This document shows, in pieces, positions 1 through 5,022 of a stretch of DNA of 5,022 bases. The notes beneath the pieces were generated by a model. It searched no databases. It had not been told where the DNA came from and worked only from the letters and a program-made list of their open reading frames with translations. The stretch comes from DATEJJ01 sp039649115 (GTDB lineage: Bacteria; Actinomycetota; Actinomycetes; Mycobacteriales; Micromonosporaceae), in contig JBBWZQ010000069.1 of NCBI GenBank assembly GCA_039649115.1, positions 1 to 5,022 on the forward strand, read 5' to 3'. Positions within the stretch are counted from its first letter, which is position 1; the number at the start of each line of letters is the position of its first letter. A program made the translations under genes and the position numbers.

Positions 1-147
1 CGAAGACCGGTCACCACCAGACGAAGACCGGTCCCCACTCGTCGAAGACCTCTCGCCACCCGTCGAGGTCCGGTCGCCGCTGGCCGAAGGCCGATCACCG
101 GTGGCCGAGGGCCGGTCGCCCGTGGTCGTCGGGCGCTCGCCGCCACC
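1..147 (-). repeat. 21-bp tandem repeats coding a 7-residue Ser/Arg/Asp/Gly repeat
   Basis: Seven units start at 1, 22, 43, 64, 85, 106 and 127 on the plus strand, each beginning CGA, CGAAG or similar. Read on the minus strand they encode degenerate heptads: GGERPTT, TGDRPSA, TGDRPSA, SGDRTST, GGERSST, SGDRSSS and a last GGDRSS. The array continues to the window edge, so its full length is unknown. The consensus G-(D/E)-R-x-S/T carries alternating charge and should be unstructured. Confidence 0.85.
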
Positions 148-1728
148 CGCGACCTGGGACTGGTCGCCGGCGACGCCGGCCGGCTCGCCCTCGGTCGGAC
201 GGTTCTCTCCATTACCCGTGTGCTCGCCGGACCGGCCGACCTCGCCTGGCACCTCGCCGCCGCGTTGCCCCTCGCCGCGGGTGATGTCGTGAACACCCTC
301 GCCCGAGGCGGGTTGCCCGGCCTGTGTCCCCACGGTGTCCCCGCCACCCGACCCGGCCTTCACCTCCGTGTGCACGGCCTGCGGCGGCGCCTCGCCACCG
401 GGCGCGGCCGAACCACCCCCGGCCTTCACCTCACCACCGGGCGCGGTGGAACCACCGCCGGTCTGCACCTCCCCCTTCGGCGCCGCGGTGCCCGTGGCGT
501 GGTCACCCGCACCACCGCTGCCGGTCGCGCCCGTCGCGTGGTCACCCGCACCACCGGTCCCGGTGATACCTGCGCCTCGGGTGGAGCCGGGGTCGTTGGC
601 GTGCACCGACGAGTCGCCCAGGCCGCTGCCGGTCTCGGTCTTCGGCGCCAGGTCCGGGCTGAGCGCCGGCGCGTCGCCGGTGGCCGTCTTCGTACCGAAG
701 TCCTTCAGCCCCAGGTCGGAGAGCCCCTGGTCAAGACGCAGCTTGCCGATCGCGTCCTTGATGTTCTCCTTGGCGCCGAGCAGCCCGAACGCGGCGCCGA
801 CGGTCGCGCTCTGCAGCACGCCGTCGAAGAGGCCCGGCCCCTTTCCGTCGGCACCGGCGGTGTACAGGTTGTGGTCCGTCGCCCACTTGTGCAGGCCGAA
901 CTTGTCGAACGCGTCGTTCGCCGCGATCTCCAGCGCGTTGAGGGTGAGCTGACCGGATCCCATCGAGAACGCCTCGGCGAACGGCCCGTGCGCGCCCTTG
1001 GTGATGAGGCCGCCGAAGAAGCCGACCGCGAAGCTGTCGAACATCTGCCGGCCGAGTTCCCAGCCGTCGATGTGCGGCTTGTGACCCTCGATCCCCTCCA
1101 TCGTCCAGGCCACGATGTCGGAGAGGAGCGTGAAGGCCATGAACTGCGCGCCCCGGATGACGGCGGCGATGATGACCTTCTTGGTGATGCCCTCCATCAG
1201 CTTTTCGAGAAGCTGCTTGGCGGCCAGCATGATGGCGGTCCGGCAGACCGCCATCGCACCACCGACCTCCGCCAGGGAGGCCCCGAACGTGAAGAAGGCG
1301 CTGACGATCGCCACCACCGCGGAAACCGCGAGGAAGATCAGGTTGACCGCGTCCGACCACTTGGTCGTCTCGATGCCCAGCGCGGCGCCGTGTACCACCT
1401 CGGACGCGCCGCCGAAGGCATCGATCATGTTGCTGACGTGCTGGACGTAGTGTTGCAGCGACTCGTGCGCGGCCTGCGCGGCGCCGTCGCCGGTCCAGAC
1501 CGCCAGATCCTTCTGGTACGGCGAGATGTCGTTCAGGTGGCTCGCGTAGAGCTGCGACGCCCGCGTGTACGCGTCGGCCAGCTCGTAGAGCTTCTTCTCC
1601 TTGCCTTCGGGGATGTCGATGAACCAGGACAGGACCGTCCCGGACATGGGGACCCAGTGGTCGAGCTCGTGGAAGAAGTCGAGGATGGTCTGGAGGACAC
1701 CGTCCAGCACATCTTCGGCATCGGGCAT
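1..1728 (-). CDS. Large WXG100-like type VII secretion effector, polymorphic-toxin type (N-terminal 576 codons; continues past the left edge)
   Basis: The reading frame is open from ATG at 1728 to base 1 with no stop, so only the N-terminal part is present. Residues 1-125 are mostly helical, with a strict W-x-G (WTG, residues 78-80) between two predicted helices. Residues 127-150 and roughly 184-206 are strongly hydrophobic and could be membrane-active. Residues 207-345 form a mixed alpha/hydrophobic region. From about 345 on, the chain is Gly/Ser/Thr/Ala/Glu-rich and probably disordered, with a 13-residue repeat (390-445) and a 7-residue repeat (529-576). This plan matches actinobacterial CpnT-like or polymorphic-toxin proteins: a WXG100-like head for ESX export, a linker, then a C-terminal toxin. 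The toxin itself is not visible here, so its activity is unknown. The start lies one base after the stop of the upstream ESX-like gene, has no Shine-Dalgarno, and is probably translationally coupled. The family assignment rests on layout and motifs, not on an alignment. Confidence 0.8.
   Translation of the reverse strand, partial: MPDAEDVLDGVLQTILDFFHELDHWVPMSGTVLSWFIDIPEGKEKKLYELADAYTRASQLYASHLNDISPYQKDLAVWTGDGAAQAAHESLQHYVQHVSNMIDAFGGASEVVHGAALGIETTKWSDAVNLIFLAVSAVVAIVSAFFTFGASLAEVGGAMAVCRTAIMLAAKQLLEKLMEGITKKVIIAAVIRGAQFMAFTLLSDIVAWTMEGIEGHKPHIDGWELGRQMFDSFAVGFFGGLITKGAHGPFAEAFSMGSGQLTLNALEIAANDAFDKFGLHKWATDHNLYTAGADGKGPGLFDGVLQSATVGAAFGLLGAKENIKDAIGKLRLDQGLSDLGLKDFGTKTATGDAPALSPDLAPKTETGSGLGDSSVHANDPGSTRGAGITGTGGAGDHATGATGSGGAGDHATGTAAPKGEVQTGGGSTAPGGEVKAGGGSAAPGGEAPPQAVHTEVKAGSGGGDTVGTQAGQPASGEGVHDITRGEGQRGGEVPGEVGRSGEHTGNGENRPTEGEPAGVAGDQSQVAGGGERPTTTGDRPSATGDRPSASGDRTSTGGERSSTSGDRSSSGGDRSS
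395..555 (-). repeat. 39-bp (13-residue) imperfect repeats in the linker of the large effector
   Basis: A 20-base block, GCGTGGTCACCCGCACCACC, occurs identically at 497-516 and 536-555. A second family shares CCACCGGGCGCGG at 395-407 and 434-446. Both have a 39-base period. The products are GGAGDHATG-type units followed by GEVQTGGGSTAPG and GEVKAGGGSAAPG, a Gly-rich flexible linker between the head and the unseen C-terminus. Confidence 0.8.
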
Positions 1729-1729
1729 G

Positions 1730-2101
1730 TCAGGCAGCCGTGGTGGGGAGCTTCTTGATGGTGTTGGCGTTGGTGGTGTCGGTCACCTGGTAGTCCATCA
1801 TCGCGTGGGTGACGCCGTCCCCAATCTTGCCGAGGTTGTCACCGGCGTTGCCCAGCTCGTCCTTGAGGATCTCGTTGAACGCCTTGTCGCCGCCCTCGGG
1901 CACCGAGAAGTACCCCTGTGGCTGGTTCTTGAAGGACTCTCCGAAGTGGTCATTGCCCCACGGCTGGCCGGCCTCCAAGGTGTTGATCTCGCTGACGATG
2001 CCCGTGGTCTGCGAACCGAGGTCCGCGCTCAGGGCCTTGATCAATGAACCGGTACCGCTTACCTCGTCGGGGCTGCCCTCGACGCTAACGAGGCTCGACA
2101 T
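1730..2101 (-). CDS. Small ESX/WXG100-like type VII secretion protein (123 aa)
   Basis: I chose ATG at 2101 because AGGAGG at 2108-2113 sits six bases upstream; the frame is open further 5' but that stretch lies inside the YbaB-like gene. The product is about 100-125 residues, the usual ESX size. It has a first helix (about 16-42), a turn with PWGND (47-51) followed by F53-G54 and F57, a second helix (about 72-101), then Y104-Q-V-T-D108. Y-x3-D/E after the second helix is the general type VII secretion signal of mycobacterial ESX substrates. The turn motif is W-G rather than strict W-x-G, as in many actinobacterial ESX-like proteins. There is no signal peptide or membrane segment. It most likely pairs with the WXG100-like head of the protein encoded next and is exported with it; this is inferred from adjacency and coupling. 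It overlaps the YbaB-like gene by 17 bases. Confidence 0.82.
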   Translation of the reverse strand: MSSLVSVEGSPDEVSGTGSLIKALSADLGSQTTGIVSEINTLEAGQPWGNDHFGESFKNQPQGYFSVPEGGDKAFNEILKDELGNAGDNLGKIGDGVTHAMMDYQVTDTTNANTIKKLPTTAA

Positions 2102-2489
2102 CCGACTCCTCCTCTGCCAGATCGGCATCGTGACTGCGCATGAGGCGCTGCAGGTCAAGGCTTCCGTAGTTCCGGAAGGTCATGTCGCGCGGCAGGCTCT
2201 CCGTGAGGATGTCCTGCACGTCCGCCATCGCCTTGTCGGCGGCGGCGCGGACGGTGGCGACGATGGCTTCGGCGAGCGCGACCGCGTTGGGGCGGCGGTA
2301 CACGCGGGGATCGATCTCCAGGTGGACCAGTTGCCCGCGGGGCCCGACGGTCGCCTTGATCATCCGATCGTCGGACGTGGCCGTCGCGGTGACCCGCATC
2401 ACCCTGCGCTGCGTCTGCTCGGCTCCCTCAAGCGTCCGCTTCAGGTCGTCGAGCATGTTCCGCATCGCCGCCACCGACATCTGCTCCAC
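2085..2489 (-). CDS. YbaB/EbfC-family small protein (134 aa), first gene of the ESX effector unit
   Basis: The GTG start at 2489 is preceded by GGAGGA (2498-2503) at eight bases; ATG at 2480 is too far from that site. The product has an N-terminal helix with charged/heptad character (about 7-31), a central beta region with alternating hydrophobic residues (about 33-61, including TVGPRGQLVHLEID), and a long helix (66-98). This is the order of the YbaB/EbfC fold, in which the beta core dimerises and the helices form tweezer-like arms that bind DNA in the bacterial founder members. The last 35 residues are acidic (EEE near the end) and outside the core. Chromosomal ybaB normally sits beside dnaX and recR; this copy instead leads an ESX-like operon, like YbaB-like EspL in mycobacterial ESX-1. 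A role as dedicated chaperone or regulator of the two downstream proteins is therefore plausible but inferred. Confidence 0.85.
   Translation of the reverse strand: MEQMSVAAMRNMLDDLKRTLEGAEQTQRRVMRVTATATSDDRMIKATVGPRGQLVHLEIDPRVYRRPNAVALAEAIVATVRAAADKAMADVQDILTESLPRDMTFRNYGSLDLQRLMRSHDADLAEEESDVEPR
2108..2113 (-). promoter_or_regulatory. Ribosome binding site of the small ESX-like gene, inside the YbaB-like coding end
   Basis: AGGAGG on the minus strand, six bases before ATG at 2101. It is formed by the Glu codons of the acidic C-terminus of the YbaB-like protein, so the acidic tail and the downstream ribosome site share the same bases. Confidence 0.82.
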
Positions 2490-2497
2490 CTGGTCCG

Positions 2498-2503
2498 TCC
2501 TCC
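2498..2503 (-). promoter_or_regulatory. Ribosome binding site of the YbaB-like gene
   Basis: GGAGGA on the minus strand, eight bases before the GTG at 2489. It decides for GTG over the ATG at 2480, which would be 17 bases away. Confidence 0.75.
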
Positions 2504-2526
2504 CCCCGACCCCGGCCCAGCAGGGC

Positions 2527-2555
2527 ACGGTCACACGTTGCCACCGTGTGACCGT
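2527..2555. promoter_or_regulatory. Perfect 11-bp inverted repeat, operator or terminator, ahead of the YbaB/ESX unit
   Basis: The arms ACGGTCACACG (2527-2537) and CGTGTGACCGT (2545-2555) are perfectly complementary around a 7-base spacer. The element fills the middle of the 77-base gap between the SseB-like stop (2567) and the YbaB-like start (2489), 38 bases upstream of that start. As DNA it looks like the operator of a dimeric regulator with half-site GGTCACAC. As RNA it would be a strong hairpin beginning 11 bases after the SseB-like stop, although no U-run follows it. The sequence alone does not decide between the two. Confidence 0.6.
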
Positions 2556-2566
2556 TATGAATGAGG

Positions 2567-3415
2567 CTAGTCGACGCTCGCCACTCGGCCAATGCCCCGG
2601 CGCCGCACCAGATCCTCGGCCCAGTCCACGAGGCGGGCCACCTGGTCTCCGGCGAACAGGGTCGCGATCGCCGATCCGGCGTTCACGGCGAGCCAGAACC
2701 GGGTGTCCGGCCACGCCTTCACGAGGGCGATGAGGTCGACGCTGACCGCCCGGCTCTCCTCGTATCCGGCCGCGGTCAGCCGCTCGGGCGAGGTGAACAC
2801 GTTGATGACCGGGCTCGGCGCGCGGATGTCGAGCAGCCAGGGGAAGTCGGCCGCACCGATCGCGTCGGCGGCGGCGGGGCCGGCGGTCGGCATGAGCGCG
2901 CGGGACACGACCAGCGCGTCGAGGAACGTCTCCGGCCGGCCGGCGTTGCGCGCGAGGTACATGACGTTCTCGAAGGGGTTGGCCGGGCGGAACGTCCAGG
3001 CGGGGTCGAACTCGACCAGGTCGGACCGGCCGGCGGCCGCGTCGGTCAGCGCCGCGACCGGGAGGTACGCGCCGATCGGGGTGCCGGGGTTGACGGCCAG
3101 CCGGCCGGTCGCATCCGGCCACTGCGCGACGAGGTCGGCACACTCGATGACCCGGTACGCGTCGGCGATGCCCACGACCCGCAGCCGCATCGTGTCCAGC
3201 GACGTGAACACCGCCACGTGCGGGACGCCGCCGTGCCGCCAGGCCGGTGGCCCCTGGGCGTCATCCTCCGGTTGCCCGACCACCGGCACATACAGCAACG
3301 CGCCGCGCAGCACCCGCAGGTATACCGTGGCGTCGCCGCGAGCGTGCGCCAGCTGGTACTCGACGTCGTTTGCCGGCTGGTAACCCGCGAGGGCCGGCGG
3401 TTGCGGCGCAGCCAT
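2567..3415 (-). CDS. SseB-like protein with two tandem SseB N-terminal-type domains (282 aa)
   Basis: Two related blocks are visible. The first has VAVFTS (67-72) and then LAVNPGTPIG (106-115). The second has INVFTS (204-209), an E-R-L, and then WLAVNAGSAI (241-250). A 'VFTS ... L..W ... LAVN-x-G' pattern is characteristic of SseB N-terminal domains (enhanced serine sensitivity family), so the protein looks like an internal duplication joined by a segment that includes NPFENVMYLARN (146-157). No signal peptide or membrane helix is seen, so it is probably cytoplasmic. The biochemical function of SseB proteins is not established. ATG at 3415 is the first start inside the conserved-looking region; GTG at 3424 is in frame but adds only three residues. 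No Shine-Dalgarno is present, so the transcript may be leaderless. The gene lies 77 bases upstream of the YbaB-like gene on the same strand and may be part of, or border, the type VII module. Confidence 0.78.
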   Translation of the reverse strand: MAAPQPPALAGYQPANDVEYQLAHARGDATVYLRVLRGALLYVPVVGQPEDDAQGPPAWRHGGVPHVAVFTSLDTMRLRVVGIADAYRVIECADLVAQWPDATGRLAVNPGTPIGAYLPVAALTDAAAGRSDLVEFDPAWTFRPANPFENVMYLARNAGRPETFLDALVVSRALMPTAGPAAADAIGAADFPWLLDIRAPSPVINVFTSPERLTAAGYEESRAVSVDLIALVKAWPDTRFWLAVNAGSAIATLFAGDQVARLVDWAEDLVRRRGIGRVASVD

Positions 3416-3422
3416 GGCTGGC

Positions 3423-3428
3423 ACGATA
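3423..3428 (-). promoter_or_regulatory. Candidate -10 box (TATCGT) for a leaderless SseB-like transcript
   Basis: TATCGT fits the TAnnnT pattern of actinobacterial sigma-70 -10 elements. It ends seven bases before the A of ATG at 3415, so transcription would begin at or next to the start codon, which agrees with the missing Shine-Dalgarno. No convincing -35 box is seen at 16-19 bases. This is a single short match and is tentative. Confidence 0.3.
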
Positions 3429-3445
3429 CCGGGGTGGGCACAGAC

Positions 3446-4386
<941 letters not shown>

Positions 4387-4399
<13 letters not shown>

Positions 4400-5022
4400 T
4401 CGACGGTCAGCGCATCGGTGACCGGGCTGGACTGGCAGGTCAGGACGTACCCGGCGGCCAGTTCGTCCGGGGCCAGCGCGTAGTTGCGGGCCATCCGCAC
4501 CTCGCCCGCGAGCACCCGGGCACGGCAGGTCGAGCACACCCCGCCCCGGCACGAGTACGGCAGCTCGCCGCGCACCCGCAGCGCCGCGTCGAGTACCCGC
4601 TCGTCGCGACCCATCTCGAAGCGGGACTCCCGGCCGTCGAGCCGGATCGTGACGGCGACATCGCCCGCGACGTCCGCCACGGGGACCGGCTGAGGTGGCG
4701 GCGAGCCCTCCACATGGAACAGTTCACTGTGTACGGTGGCAGCGACCACGCCCCGCTCCGCCAGCACCTGCCGTGCCCCGGTCACCATGCCGTACGGGCC
4801 GCACAGGAACCATTCGTCCACGGTGGACGGATCGACGAGCGCGTCGAGCAGAGCGGCAAGGCGTTGCGGGTCGAGCCGGCCGGACAGCAGCGCCGCGTCA
4901 CTCGGCTCCCGGGACAGCACGTGCACGAGATGCAGCCGCGCCGGGTACCGGTCCTTCAGGTCGGCCAGCTCCTCCGCGAACATCACCGATCGTGCATACC
5001 TGTTGCCGTACAGCAGGGTGAC
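4387..5022 (-). CDS. paaE: PaaE-type phenylacetyl-CoA epoxidase reductase subunit (C-terminal 211 residues; start lies past the right edge)
   Basis: The frame enters the window open at 5022 and ends with TGA at 4387-4389. Residue numbers here count from the right edge. LLYGNRYARSVMF (3-15) and HVLSREP (34-40), then FLCGPYGMV (72-80) and SELFHVEG (99-106), are typical of the NAD(P)-binding half of ferredoxin-NADP reductases of the PaaE type. The tail is a plant-type 2Fe-2S ferredoxin domain with C158-x4-C163-x2-C166-x29-C196, embedded in MARNYALAPDELAAGYVLTCQ-like context, which is a PaaE hallmark. The N-terminal FAD-binding domain is missing because the window stops. PaaE passes electrons from NADPH through FAD and the 2Fe-2S cluster to the diiron oxygenase PaaABC in aerobic phenylacetate breakdown. 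Other paa genes are not visible, so a reductase for another oxygenase, for example KshB-like, remains possible. GTG at 4986 is internal and not the real start. Confidence 0.88.

Noticed and set aside
1..147. Tandem array as a possible CRISPR
   Set aside because: The 21-bp units abut with no spacers and stay in the coding frame.
220..1758. Long open frame on the plus strand (about 512 codons)
   Set aside because: It lies antisense to the large effector and its translation is Arg/Gly/Val/His-rich with no recognisable domain. The minus frame has coherent helices, hydrophobic segments and in-frame repeats. It is a by-product of GC-rich codon positions.
2527..2555. Inverted repeat as a CRP-type cAMP receptor site
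   Set aside because: CRP sites read TGTGA-N6-TCACA; here the half-sites point the other way (TCACA then TGTGA), with a different spacing.
2490..3143. Minus-strand N-terminal extension of the YbaB-like frame
   Set aside because: It overlaps the SseB-like gene in another frame, is Arg/Pro-rich, and the strong ribosome site points to GTG at 2489.
2561..3445. In-frame plus-strand extension upstream of the aldo/keto reductase
   Set aside because: Antisense to the SseB-like gene, low-complexity Arg/Gly/His translation, and the reductase fold begins naturally at 3446.
4695..5021. Plus-strand open frame near the right edge
   Set aside because: Pro/Arg/Ala-rich and antisense to the clear PaaE-type reductase.

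Overview
The window looks like chromosomal DNA from a high-GC actinobacterium. G or C dominates third codon positions on both strands, one gene uses a GTG start with a strong Shine-Dalgarno, and gene spacing is tight. The gene repertoire (YbaB, WXG100-like and SseB-like genes beside a phenylacetate-type reductase) would suit a filamentous group such as Micromonosporaceae, but that placement is an inference. No RNA gene, insertion sequence or CRISPR array was seen, and there is no gene-free stretch longer than about 80 bases.

Left part (1-2489, minus strand): a compact three-gene unit that reads as a type VII (ESX/WXG100) secretion effector module. In transcription order it holds a YbaB/EbfC-like small protein (2085-2489), a 123-residue ESX-like helical-hairpin protein with a W-G turn and a C-terminal Y-x3-D secretion-type motif (1730-2101), and the first 576 codons of a large WXG100-like, polymorphic-toxin-type protein (1-1728, running off the left edge). 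The first two genes overlap by 17 bases. The second and third are separated by one base with no Shine-Dalgarno for the third, which suggests coupled translation and joint stoichiometry. The large protein has a WTG-bearing helical N-terminus, a hydrophobic middle and a long disordered repeat-rich tail, so any toxin domain and immunity gene should lie beyond base 1.

Middle (2567-3415, minus strand): a two-domain SseB-like protein upstream of the module on the same strand. It is separated from it by a 77-base gap that carries a perfect 11-bp inverted repeat, either an operator of the module or a terminator of the SseB-like gene.

Right part (3446-5022): a complete aldo/keto reductase on the plus strand, starting only 30 bases from the SseB-like gene, converges on the C-terminal part of a PaaE-type ferredoxin reductase on the minus strand (4387-5022, running off the right edge). 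Their stop ends overlap by 13 bases. These redox genes show no visible functional link to the secretion module and probably mark its border.
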